NCBI GenBank assembly: GCA_021817045.1
Contig: JAKAWG010000045.1
Span: 1-41,442, forward strand
DNA from: Acidobacteriota bacterium
Lineage (GTDB): Bacteria > Acidobacteriota > Terriglobia > UBA7540
Length of the DNA stretch: 41,442 bases
Direction: 5' to 3'
Part shown: positions 7,410 through 15,538 of the stretch, piece by piece
Numbering within the stretch: position 1 is the first letter of the stretch
Layout of the letters: the number at the start of each line of letters is the position of its first letter
Program-made: the position numbers and the translations under genes
Notes under the pieces: model-generated
What the model saw: the letters and a program-made list of their open reading frames with translations, nothing else
Told to the model about the DNA's origin: nothing
The model's database searches: none

Positions 7410-8497
7410 TAGGGGTGAGCCTTCACGGCCTCCAGAATAAGGTCCGCGCCCAATCCTGGTGTTTTTGGAATTTCAAGGTTGCCTTCAACCAGCTTCGGCT
7501 TCCAGGTCAGCAGGTCCTGTTCCCACGTCACATTGAAAGGTTCGAAGTACTCCTGCATGTAAAAGTTAGGCGTGCAAGCCGCAATTTGCAGGCATGCTAA
7601 AGTGCAGATGGGCCCCTGAGCACTGTGGGGCACGATAACGCCGTTATGCCCGTCCACCAAGTCCGCGATTTTACGGGAGCCAAGAATACCACCCACGTGA
7701 AGTGGCTCGATTGTCACAATGTCAATGGCATTGCCCCTCAACAATTCAACAAACTGCTGCCGCGACGTCAGGCTTTCCCCGGTTCCGATAGGGACATTGA
7801 TTCGTCGGGCCACCTCTCTGATTCCCCGTGGGTTGTGATGGGTAATCGGGTCTTCATACCAAGCGGGCGCGATGGGCTCCAGACGTTTGCCAATGCGAAT
7901 CGCGGTGGAAACCTCGAACCTGGCATGTGCCTCAATCGCCAAATCGATGTTCCGGCCAACCGACTCTCTCACCGCCGCAACAATGTCCATGGAAAGATCT
8001 TCATCCGCCCGATCGATTCTTCGCCAGGCGGTCCCGAAGGGATCAAACTTCATTGCGGTGTAACCCATTCGCACGACTTCTTTGGCCTTTTGGGCAAATT
8101 CCTGAGGTTGGCGCGGGCACCGGTACCACCCGTTTGCGTAGGCGCGTACGCGATCCCGGCAAAGGCCTCCTAGCAAGTTGTAAATGGGTTGTCCCAGCGC
8201 TTTCCCGACGATGTCCCAACAAGCGATTTCAATCGCCGAAATAGCGCACATTTTGATCTGCGCACCATCGGCGAACACGTCGCGGGAAAGCCGCTCCACA
8301 ATCGCCTCCACCTGAAAAGGCTCAAATCCGAGCACGAACGGCTTGAAGTCGTGTACAGCCGCCTCCACCGTCCTTGCAAGCTGGCCGAGAGTCCCTTCGC
8401 CAATCCCGTGAAGCCCGTCGTCGGTTTCGACGCGAACAAACAACCAGTTCTTCCACGGATTTCCAACTAGGTAAGTCTTGATATCGGTAATTTTCAT
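7349..8497 (-). CDS. Enolase-superfamily sugar-acid dehydratase (galactonate/mandelate racemase type)
   Basis: A 382-residue cytosolic enzyme of the mandelate racemase/muconate lactonising family. The N-terminal capping domain (1-115) is followed by the barrel. It has the general base K150 (YTAMKFD), metal ligands E189 (LAIEAH), E215 (WYEDP) and E241 (GTGES), an adjacent H191, and H291 (VPHSAQGP). This set fits acid-sugar dehydratases such as D-galactonate or rhamnonate dehydratase, which make 2-keto-3-deoxy-sugar acids. A KDG-aldolase-like gene lies upstream in the same direction (241-bp gap) and would cleave that product, which supports a non-phosphorylative sugar-acid route. Substrate specificity cannot be assigned. 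The 3' end marks the right edge of the mobile island. Confidence 0.85.
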   Translation of the reverse strand: MKITDIKTYLVGNPWKNWLFVRVETDDGLHGIGEGTLGQLARTVEAAVHDFKPFVLGFEPFQVEAIVERLSRDVFADGAQIKMCAISAIEIACWDIVGKALGQPIYNLLGGLCRDRVRAYANGWYRCPRQPQEFAQKAKEVVRMGYTAMKFDPFGTAWRRIDRADEDLSMDIVAAVRESVGRNIDLAIEAHARFEVSTAIRIGKRLEPIAPAWYEDPITHHNPRGIREVARRINVPIGTGESLTSRQQFVELLRGNAIDIVTIEPLHVGGILGSRKIADLVDGHNGVIVPHSAQGPICTLACLQIAACTPNFYMQEYFEPFNVTWEQDLLTWKPKLVEGNLEIPKTPGLGADLILEAVKAHPYHAEPDMALWEKDWQFRRSK

Positions 8498-8738
8498 GAA
8501 GTCGCAATCCTCCGCCAGCTCAAGGCAGGAATCAAATACGTTTGAAGTTATGGATACCTCAGCTCACGCGCACCGGCTGCAGCACGCTGACGTGCCCTAT
8601 CCGAGGCTCGGCCCTATCTGCAGATTTCGAACTCATGCACTCGGGTGACCCAACAGCATATCCGGCTAAGCCAATGTTGCGAACGATCACTACTGAAGCG
8701 GGATGCTCTCGAAGTACTGCCTGGGAGCGGCCCGTGCT

Positions 8739-9647
8739 TTATGCCCTCACTGCCGTCGCCGTGCGAATGCCCGCTTCTCCAAAAGCTCTCTGGATCAGGG
8801 CGCGTTCGTCCTCGCGGGCCGGTCGGTGTGGATGACGAGGCATCCCTGCTGGCCGTCCCTGGATCTCAATCGCGTATTTCACCCTTCCGAAGAAACCGCT
8901 TGGATCTTCTTCAACAGCTCGCCAGATAACAAGCAACTGGTCGTGCAACTCCCGCGCTCGCCTGTGGTCCCCCTTCTGCACCGCCTCATATAACTCAACA
9001 GACTGTCTCGGTAAGATGCTGCAGATAGCGGATAGGGTGCCGTGCGCACCGAGCACGAACGATGGATAGAGAAGGTCGTCAATGGCGCTCAGAACCGGGA
9101 TTTGATTGCCGAAGCGATGCACCATGTCTGCCAGTTGATGAATGTTCGAACCGCTTTGCTTGATGGCCACAATAGCCCCCGCCTTGACGAGAGCCGCCAC
9201 TCCATCCGGTCTAACCTGCCCCCAGGGCAGAACATTGTAAAGAACGATGTCGAGCCCGGTCCTTTCGCGAACTTGCGAGTAATAGGAAACCAATCCCGGA
9301 ACATCAGGTTGGAAAATGTAGTGCGGCGGAGTCACTTGGAGCGCGGAAACACCTGCTTCTTTCGCCGCCAGTCCCAAACTTACCGCCTCGTCCGTCGTGT
9401 CGGCAATGATTCCTCCGATTACGGGAACACGCCCTCGCACCTGGTCCACGAAAATGCGATTAAGTTCGTTCACCTCCTGGGGGTTGAGTCCCGCACCTTC
9501 TCCCGTCGTACCGCCTGCGCAAAGAGCGGACACACCACTGCCCAAATGGAATTCAACCTCTGCTCTCAGGCTCCGCTCGTCGATTCTGCCTTGACGATCA
9601 AACGGAGTAATGACTGCGGGAATTACACCTCGCAACCACGGATTCAT
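8739..9647 (-). CDS. DHDPS/KDG-aldolase family lyase
   Basis: A 302-residue class I lyase of the dihydrodipicolinate synthase/N-acetylneuraminate lyase family. Landmarks are GGTTGEG (45-51), the catalytic tyrosine Y137 (IVLYNVLP) and the Schiff-base lysine K163 (AIKQSG). All catalytic features are intact. In this neighbourhood, retro-aldol cleavage of a 2-keto-3-deoxy-sugar acid to pyruvate and an aldehyde is more likely than lysine biosynthesis. The start has a canonical AGGAGGT about 9 bp upstream. The gene is preceded by a palindromic operator and a sigma-70-like promoter. The C terminus carries a proline- and arginine-rich stretch before the last helix, which is unremarkable. Confidence 0.85.
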   Translation of the reverse strand: MNPWLRGVIPAVITPFDRQGRIDERSLRAEVEFHLGSGVSALCAGGTTGEGAGLNPQEVNELNRIFVDQVRGRVPVIGGIIADTTDEAVSLGLAAKEAGVSALQVTPPHYIFQPDVPGLVSYYSQVRERTGLDIVLYNVLPWGQVRPDGVAALVKAGAIVAIKQSGSNIHQLADMVHRFGNQIPVLSAIDDLLYPSFVLGAHGTLSAICSILPRQSVELYEAVQKGDHRRARELHDQLLVIWRAVEEDPSGFFGRVKYAIEIQGRPAGMPRHPHRPAREDERALIQRAFGEAGIRTATAVRA

Positions 9648-9767
9648 TCCGAATACCTCCTATCTGATCTGGAAACAATGTGCGGCAGGGCGCTTGCTCT
9701 TCACTGCCTCGGAGTTCCTGACCTTGGCATGACCGATCTCATCACGCCCAAGCAACTTTGCAGATAG

Positions 9768-9796
9768 AGTTAACACCCAGCAATCGTCAACGTCAA
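9768..9796 (-). promoter_or_regulatory. Predicted sigma-70 promoter of the aldolase gene
   Basis: On the minus strand, TTGACG (9796-9791), a 17-bp spacer and TTAACT (9773-9768) form a plausible -35/-10 pair. A second TTGACG follows directly at 9790-9785. The palindrome at 9803-9818 lies 6 bp upstream of the -35 box. A leader of about 110 nt would separate this promoter from the start at 9647. Confidence 0.5.
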
Positions 9797-9802
9797 GAAC
9801 AT

Positions 9803-9818
9803 TCGGAATATATTCCGA
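9803..9818. promoter_or_regulatory. Perfect 16-bp palindromic operator, copy 1
   Basis: TCGGAATATATTCCGA is a perfect palindrome. On the minus strand it is preceded by CGTCAAG. The same arms and the same preceding GTCAA occur at 14255-14277 upstream of another aldolase-like gene. A dimeric repressor or activator probably binds both; its gene is not in this window. Confidence 0.65.
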
Positions 9819-9825
9819 CTTGACG

Positions 9826-10159
9826 TCCTTGCTCGGAACACAGCGGCCGGGAAATCCCAGAACAATTTAGGGTCGTGGGTCAATTTGAGATGCATCGGGA
9901 TTTTACCCGGCCATTTGTAACAGCACGAAGCTGCCTGTACATCAAACTGACCTGCTATCCATCTTGCAGGATGTTTTTCTGTGGCATTCGGCATGCTGAG
10001 CGTGTCATTCCTGGAAGATGGGTTACCGTCCCGCCCGGAAACCGGGGTTGGTTGGCTCGTTGCAATTGGCGCCAGTATCGCGCGAGAGCGGGGTGTGAAA
10101 TGGCCAGGAACGGCAAGACTGTTCTTCGTGGATTCCCACGGTCAATTTCCTTATCGGAT
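9826..10159. other. Non-coding stretch between operons, nothing recognised
   Basis: No frame here shows family motifs or a ribosome-binding site. This is the downstream side of the Tat-exported protein gene and the upstream side of the operator at 9803-9818. Short frames present look like chance readings. Confidence 0.4.
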
Positions 10160-11608
10160 TCAGCTCTCCGAGGTGCGAAAGGTCTGTAACTTGTGCGCAG
10201 GCCCTGCGGAAGGGAACTCAGCCGTCACCCCGAAAATGGCCAGCGGCGGTTGATGGAGGTGCAGGGCACAACGCAGGCTTTGCAATTTCGCAGCTCTCAC
10301 GGGGATCGTCAGGAGGTTAATTTGATAATGTTCCCGCGCGATGTCCTTCACGAATGGGAGTGCTCGCTGCGCATTGATTGCCTCCGGATTAATGCGGGTC
10401 GCTTCGTCGATGAGGTTAGAGCGAGCGACTTCGTATCCGTTACGCAACGGGATATTGTCGCTATCTCCCGAAGTGTATTGAACCGTGTAGTGCGCAATGA
10501 TTTCCCTGTTATCACCACTCACAGGAAACCCCTCTGGCAGCGTTACATTTCCCAGGATGTGTAACCGAGTGCCTTGTTGGTCCAGCGAGATAACGACTTC
10601 GGGCGACTCGGGAGTGAGCATCAACGGCCGAGTATAGCCATCTACCACCGGAAAGAGAAACCGAACGCCTGCGATCCTGATTTCCGATCCCTTCCAGAGC
10701 AGAAACCTCTTCCCCGTCCGCTTCCACTGGTCCTGGGCCATTCGAGATTTCGCCCAGAAGGCCGCCATTCGCCCCTCAAAAGCTTGCCAGGATTGCCTTC
10801 CGGCAGGCGCGTCAACGAGCGAGTGTAGATCTACGCAAACGAAACTGCTATTTCGGTCCCACGGAATCCGTTGAAGGGGCAAAACCATCGGCTTAGTGCT
10901 CGCTGGTGTTTCCGCAGGACGACGGCCTTCGAAGAGTCTGGAAAGTTCCATATATGGCACGTGGCGAGGTTCCCGGCTCTCGGTGACAACCCCGGATTCA
11001 AGGACTCCGTGGTGCATCTCTTCGTCGATGCGGCTGTACTGTCGCAAATCTTGCCAAGACCAAAAGGAATGTCCGGCCAGCCTCTTCGTCTCGACCAAAT
11101 CCATCAGCCGATCGACCGTGTGCTCCATGACGACCGGACTCACCCCTAATTCCAGCTCCGGTTTCCCCTCCCCGTCCGGCGCCGGCGTTAAATCCGCTAT
11201 CCCCACCTCCACCTGGTTACTTCCTTCTTTCGCCTCCGCCGTGAATTCGAACTCGTAGGGCACGTACGGTCCCATGGTTCCAAGCCGCTTCCCGTTCATC
11301 GAAACTTCACCGTAATACGTAATCGCATCGAAGTGCAGAATCGCTCGCTGGCCCCCTACCAACCGGGGCAACAGAAATTCACGCCGAGCCAGGTAAAAAC
11401 CCATCGGACTCTGCGAAGAGGGAACAGCTACGACGCCATAGAGATCGGTGTCGATGTATCGTTCCCACTCACCATTCAACGAGACACGTGAACGACCCGC
11501 ACTTCTCCCGGATACAGCATCGTTGACGGAGGCACCCCAAAACGCGGAGACCGGTGACGCCACTGCTGATGCTCCGAACGTGGCAACGAACCTTCGGCGG
11601 TTGATCAC
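10160..11608 (-). CDS. Tat-exported glycoside-hydrolase-2-like protein apparently lacking its catalytic barrel
   Basis: A 482-residue protein with a twin-arginine signal (NRRRFVATFGASAVASPV, residues 3-20), so probably exported folded. Residues about 43-140 look like the sugar-binding jelly roll of GH2 enzymes: SLNGEWERYID, FYLARREFLLP, LHFDAITYYGEVSMNGKRLG and GSNQVEVGIADL. Immediately afterwards come HTVDRLMDLVETKRLAGHSF and WSWQDLRQYSRIDEEMHHG, which resemble the very end of a GH2 TIM barrel. The immunoglobulin-like domain and most of the barrel, including both catalytic glutamates, seem to be absent, as if removed in frame. Residues 230-480 form a further unrecognised beta-rich region. 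It is the third gene of the operon, 32 bp after the symporter. Activity is doubtful; a binding role is possible. Confidence 0.6.
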   Translation of the reverse strand: MINRRRFVATFGASAVASPVSAFWGASVNDAVSGRSAGRSRVSLNGEWERYIDTDLYGVVAVPSSQSPMGFYLARREFLLPRLVGGQRAILHFDAITYYGEVSMNGKRLGTMGPYVPYEFEFTAEAKEGSNQVEVGIADLTPAPDGEGKPELELGVSPVVMEHTVDRLMDLVETKRLAGHSFWSWQDLRQYSRIDEEMHHGVLESGVVTESREPRHVPYMELSRLFEGRRPAETPASTKPMVLPLQRIPWDRNSSFVCVDLHSLVDAPAGRQSWQAFEGRMAAFWAKSRMAQDQWKRTGKRFLLWKGSEIRIAGVRFLFPVVDGYTRPLMLTPESPEVVISLDQQGTRLHILGNVTLPEGFPVSGDNREIIAHYTVQYTSGDSDNIPLRNGYEVARSNLIDEATRINPEAINAQRALPFVKDIAREHYQINLLTIPVRAAKLQSLRCALHLHQPPLAIFGVTAEFPSAGPAHKLQTFRTSES

Positions 11609-11640
11609 GGACTATTTCTCAAATAATGGAGTTGGCGAAG

Positions 11641-13239
11641 TCAAAAGAACTTGACGTTGAGATAAATAAACAAAGCGATGACGATCGCCGCATAGAATTC
11701 CGGTGTTCGATACCACGCCTGAATTTTGGAAACACGCGCTGCATAGGCGTAGACGAGCCCCTTCAGGCTCTCTGCCTCGGGAGGACGCGTGATGAAAGTG
11801 GCGACGACGGTTACAACGAGGCCGGCAACGAAACCCCACACGGCCGTCCAGACGTTCGAAGCCATCGGACCAGAAAAGTGCAAGACGTGGAGGCGGTAAA
11901 GTACGTACTCCAGGCTTGCGCCTGAAAACCCGGCAACCATTCCGCAGAAGCCGGCCAGCGCCGACGGCCGCTTCCAAAACATTCCTAAAAGGAAAACGAT
12001 GAAGAACGGGGACAAAAACAGGATTCCAACTAACTGCATGTAATCCATGAGATCGTTAAAGTGCAAAACGATGTAAGCCGAGGCGCAGCTCAGCGCGGTG
12101 CCCCAGACGGTCGCCATCTTTGCCACGCGTAAGTAGTGAGAGTCGCTTCTGCTCTTCACCAAATAGGTTTGATATATGTCGTACGTGAAAACTGTATTGA
12201 AGGCCGTAATGTTCCCGGCCATCCCCGACATAAAACTGGCCAGCAGCGCAGTGAGGCCTAGCCCCAGCATGCCGCTGCCGTAATAACGCCCCATCAGGAG
12301 TGGGAGAGCAAGGTTATAATCCTTGGTCACGATTCCAGGAGCCACCGATAGGCCGATCAATCCGAGCAGTGTCACGATTCCCGGAAATAGCATTTTGGGA
12401 ATCGCGGCGACGAGCGGGGTCTTCCGCGCCGCATCCAAATCCTTGGCAGCGAGTGCCCGCTGAACGAGCAGAAAATCGGTACACCAATAAGAGGGACCGG
12501 CCGTAATGCCTAAGCCAATTACCACGACCCACCAACTGACCCCCAAGGGATCGTGAGGTCCTCCCATTCCTTTCCACGTATGGAGGTATTGTTGGGGGAG
12601 CCGCATCACGAGCCCCTTCCATCCCCCGACCTCGCGCAGTCCAATCACCGAAAGCGGCGCAAAGCCGATGACAATCAAAAAGAACTGCAGGACCTCGTTG
12701 TAAATCGACGAGGCCAGTCCACCCCAGAAGGTATAAATGAGGACGACAACAGTTGAAATCAGGACGCCGGTGGTAAATGACCACCCGAGCATCGCCTTAA
12801 AAACCACGGCAAAGGCAAACATGTTGATGCCAGACATCAGGATCGTTTCAACGGCAAAGGTCAGTGAACTGAAGAGGTGCGACCGGTGATCGAATCGCAT
12901 TCGCAGGTACTCCGGAACGCTCCGTATCCCGTTAGCGTAGTAATACCGAACCATAAAGAGGCCCAGGAAAACCATGCCCGGAATGGCACCAATCCAATAC
13001 CAATGGTTGGTTCGCATACCGTACTTGGCCCCGTTAGCAATCATCCCTAGAATTTCCAGCGAGCCAAGATTTGCCGACATAAAGGCAATCCCGGTGACCC
13101 AATGCGAGAAGCTCCGATTGGTCAGCAGGAAATCCCCTGATGTTCGGATTTTGCTTTTCAGGAAGTATCCAACGAGGAGAACGACGGCAAAATAGGAACA
13201 AATAATGATGACGTCGAGCGGGCTGAGCTTCATTAACAC
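11641..13239 (-). CDS. Sodium:solute symporter (SSS family)
   Basis: A 532-residue integral membrane protein with about 13 hydrophobic helices. Family signs are the first helix DVIIICSYFAVVLLVGYFL, GDFLLTNRSFSHWVTGIAFM with SANLGS, YTFWGGLASSIYNEVLQFF and GLTALLASFMSGMAGNITAF near helix 8-9. These correspond to the sodium-binding core of SGLT/PutP-type carriers. It is cotranscribed with the upstream DHDPS-like gene (9-bp gap) and the downstream GH2-like gene (32-bp gap). It is therefore probably the uptake system for the sugar or sugar acid handled here, and replaces the broken RhaT-like carrier. Length and topology are normal. Confidence 0.9.
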   Translation of the reverse strand: MLMKLSPLDVIIICSYFAVVLLVGYFLKSKIRTSGDFLLTNRSFSHWVTGIAFMSANLGSLEILGMIANGAKYGMRTNHWYWIGAIPGMVFLGLFMVRYYYANGIRSVPEYLRMRFDHRSHLFSSLTFAVETILMSGINMFAFAVVFKAMLGWSFTTGVLISTVVVLIYTFWGGLASSIYNEVLQFFLIVIGFAPLSVIGLREVGGWKGLVMRLPQQYLHTWKGMGGPHDPLGVSWWVVVIGLGITAGPSYWCTDFLLVQRALAAKDLDAARKTPLVAAIPKMLFPGIVTLLGLIGLSVAPGIVTKDYNLALPLLMGRYYGSGMLGLGLTALLASFMSGMAGNITAFNTVFTYDIYQTYLVKSRSDSHYLRVAKMATVWGTALSCASAYIVLHFNDLMDYMQLVGILFLSPFFIVFLLGMFWKRPSALAGFCGMVAGFSGASLEYVLYRLHVLHFSGPMASNVWTAVWGFVAGLVVTVVATFITRPPEAESLKGLVYAYAARVSKIQAWYRTPEFYAAIVIALFIYLNVKFF

Positions 13240-13248
13240 GATATCAAG

Positions 13249-14187
13249 TTACCGCCGCGCGAAGGCGGGCCGCGCACGAGCACTCTTCTGCACTTCCTCG
13301 CATAAACCGATGACTTGGCTCACGAGTTCATCCATCTGTTCCTGATAATGATTGTCGAGATGAAGAGTGGGCTCGCGAAGACGGTCGGAGGGGAATATGC
13401 CGCGTCGCATCAAGACCCGCTTCTCGATCTGGATTGCGATTTCGAGGTGTTGCAGAGCGAAAATCAGGTACGGCTGCAAACGATAGAAGAGCGCTTTGGC
13501 ACCATCGACATTCCCGGAATCGTAAAGATAAAAGATGTGCCGGTAAACATCCACAAGCGCGGAACCTGGCATCATCGCAGAAGCTCCGTGAGCGAAGCCA
13601 TCTACCATGGCCACGCCACCCAATCCGTAAAGCACTTGTAACTTGCCGCCAGACGACCGGATGATCTCCTCGCACTTTGTGCCAGGAAGCAAGACTTCCA
13701 GTTTGGCAAACAAGAAGTTGGGACAGCGCTCGGCGAGATCAACGAACAATTTAGCGGGCAGGCCCATGCCGGTAAAGTCAGCATCTTGCAACATGACTGG
13801 AATGGAAACACTTCTGCACACCACCTCGTAAAATTGGGTTAGTTCTTTAATACCGAGGGAACACCATTTCGGGGCGACTACCATCAAGCCGTCCGCCCCG
13901 ATCGACTCCGCGTAACGCGAGAACTTCACCGTGGCGTGGGTCGATCCGGCGCCGGTGCTGACGAACACCGGAACCCGCCTAGCAGTCTTCTGGACGAGAA
14001 TTTCGGCGATCCGGTATCGTTCCAGGTCGGACAGCTTATAGAACTCCGTTGCAAAGCCCGGCGCGCACACCGCTGCGGCGCCTGCCTCGATTGCAAAGTC
14101 AACCTGATTCTTGAAAGATGCTTCGTCGATGCTTTCGTCCGGATTCACCGGGAGCAGCATCACGGCCACGACTCCTTGCAGCTTCAT
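13249..14187 (-). CDS. Divergent DHDPS-family protein with altered active site
   Basis: A 312-residue DHDPS-like barrel and first gene of the symporter operon. The Schiff-base lysine is retained (K162, LFAKLE). The GGTTGEG loop, however, reads APGFATEF (42-49), and the usual catalytic tyrosine position falls in VMLQDADF (131-138) with no tyrosine. Many DHDPS-superfamily hydratases, aldolases and dehydratases vary here, so it probably acts on a different keto acid than its paralogue at 8739-9647. The start has a strong AGGGAGG 6 bp upstream. A promoter and a palindromic operator lie within 85 bp upstream. An inactive or regulatory role cannot be excluded. Confidence 0.8.
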   Translation of the reverse strand: MKLQGVVAVMLLPVNPDESIDEASFKNQVDFAIEAGAAAVCAPGFATEFYKLSDLERYRIAEILVQKTARRVPVFVSTGAGSTHATVKFSRYAESIGADGLMVVAPKWCSLGIKELTQFYEVVCRSVSIPVMLQDADFTGMGLPAKLFVDLAERCPNFLFAKLEVLLPGTKCEEIIRSSGGKLQVLYGLGGVAMVDGFAHGASAMMPGSALVDVYRHIFYLYDSGNVDGAKALFYRLQPYLIFALQHLEIAIQIEKRVLMRRGIFPSDRLREPTLHLDNHYQEQMDELVSQVIGLCEEVQKSARARPAFARR

Positions 14188-14212
14188 AAAAACCTCCCTG
14201 TGGACTGCTTAG

Positions 14213-14240
14213 CCTATACTCTATCTGGCCCCAGGGTCAA
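14213..14240 (-). promoter_or_regulatory. Predicted sigma-70 promoter of the aldolase-symporter operon
   Basis: On the minus strand, TTGACC (14240-14235), a 16-bp spacer and TATAGG (14218-14213) precede the start at 14187 by about 25 bp. The palindrome at 14255-14270 lies 14 bp upstream of the -35 box. Confidence 0.5.
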
Positions 14241-14254
14241 GCTTTCCGATGTTG

Positions 14255-14270
14255 GCGGAATTTATTCCGC
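14255..14270. promoter_or_regulatory. Palindromic operator, copy 2
   Basis: GCGGAAT-TT-ATTCCGC has perfect 7-bp arms. The minus-strand context (TGTCAAAG, then the palindrome) matches copy 1 at 18 of 23 positions. Both copies stand just upstream of promoters of DHDPS-family genes, which suggests co-regulation. Confidence 0.65.
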
Positions 14271-14364
14271 TTTGACATTGAGTCTCGAAGCTCGGGACCG
14301 GGCATGCCTGACCGAGTGGAGACTGCCAGAGGATAGAAGTCATCGTTCTGCTCCACGCCAAATC

Positions 14365-14909
14365 TCACGCACTTGCGACTTCCTTGGAAAACAACTGCAA
14401 ACGAAGTGTGGCTTTACGCTCATCGTACGTCTTGAGGAGGCGGTCTTTTCCATAATTCATGCACCATTCGGGTACCCTCGAAGCCGTGCCGCCGAACCAG
14501 TCTAATACGTGGACGGCGACATGATCCGGCCTAACCATTGCGCGCAGGTCCTGGCACCCGTCGGAAGTGATTGAAAGCCCGTAACCGTCTGAACCAACCA
14601 GTAAAGCTCGGGTGAAGGGGCGCTTGGTGCTCCGAAAATCGTTTGTTCCCATCGCTGAGTCAAATCAGAATGCTGGAAACCCTCCGGCGGGTCCGTGATG
14701 AATTTCCAGGTTTCACTCAAAGTGATGCTATTTTCCAAATCGTTCGCAGCAGTCAAGTGCGGGGCAAGGCCGGTCACATCAATCTCGCGCTCGATACAGT
14801 CTGATTCCAATGTGTGCTTCCACGCGTAGCATGCCTCGTAGCTCCGCTGGCGCCGCAACGGTGAACACGCATCGTCACGACCAATCAATGCGACACAAAG
14901 GCAGCGCAA
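14365..14909 (-). pseudogene. Frameshifted gene remnant downstream of dhaL
   Basis: Two overlapping frames, 14502-14909 and 14365-14652, appear to be parts of one broken gene whose start lies 4 bp after the dhaL stop codon. The first frame contains SITLSETWKFITDPPEGFQ, which has the flavour of the N-terminal segment of a GH2-like or other secreted carbohydrate-active protein. The second contains LVGSDGYGLSITSDG, LRAMVRPDHVAV and VPEWCMNYGKDRLLKTYDER. I cannot assign a family. The placement suggests a former third gene of the dhaKL operon. A sequencing or assembly error is an alternative to true decay. Confidence 0.4.
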
Positions 14910-14913
14910 GCCG

Positions 14914-15537
14914 TCATGGCCCGGGATTCTGCTTAATAGCTTCGATGATGCGCTTAAAACCTACCATTCCGGGATCATCCCTGCCGATGGTCATTTCACC
15001 AAAGATGCGCGCTCGTCCCTGACGGGATGGCCGTTTTCGAAATCGCTCAATGGATTCCGCCACTGCCCGATCAGCCGCTGTGACCAGAGCCGCTGGGTCC
15101 TCCAGGCCCAGCGTGGCAGCCCGTGCGGACTCGAGCGCATCAAGGATCGTTTTATCACCGAGTTGTGCCCCACTGCGCCGGGCCATCGCCTGTAAGGCTG
15201 TACCGAGGAGCACAGAAACCTCCGTCCACGGTACCTCTGTATGCCCTTTCGTAGCTTTTGCCGCGCCCATTAATCCGGTTGCTAAGAGTGTCCCGTACGT
15301 CGAGCCCGAGAGCTTTGTGAGCGCCTGTGCGCAGCTCTGCAATGCTAGAGCAAGATCTTCCGGCAGATTGGGTAACTCGGCAGCTAGCGCCCGCCCTCCA
15401 CGCACCAACGTCACTCCCAGATCCCCGTCCCCCAGTTGAGCGTCGAGAGAATTCAATTCGTCCGCGCATGCCTCAAGCTTCTCGATGATCCGTCGGAGTG
15501 CTCCACTCAGCACCGTCGTTGTCAGAGCCGCGGACAT
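14914..15537 (-). CDS. dhaL: Dihydroxyacetone kinase subunit DhaL-like (nucleotide-binding)
   Basis: A 207-residue all-alpha protein. It carries the DhaL magnesium site LNSLDAQLGDGDLG (D32, D37, D39), the nucleotide-binding loop LSGSTYGTLLATGL, the GAQLGDKTILDAL motif and the C-terminal GRARIFGEMTIG, then RDDPGMVG. It starts 1 bp after the dhaK stop. With DhaK it phosphorylates dihydroxyacetone or related short ketoses (erythrulose kinases belong to the same family). No DhaM phosphotransfer partner is visible, so ATP is the more likely phosphate donor than the PTS. Catalytic aspartates are all present. Confidence 0.88.
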   Translation of the reverse strand: MSAALTTTVLSGALRRIIEKLEACADELNSLDAQLGDGDLGVTLVRGGRALAAELPNLPEDLALALQSCAQALTKLSGSTYGTLLATGLMGAAKATKGHTEVPWTEVSVLLGTALQAMARRSGAQLGDKTILDALESARAATLGLEDPAALVTAADRAVAESIERFRKRPSRQGRARIFGEMTIGRDDPGMVGFKRIIEAIKQNPGP

Positions 15538-15538
15538 T

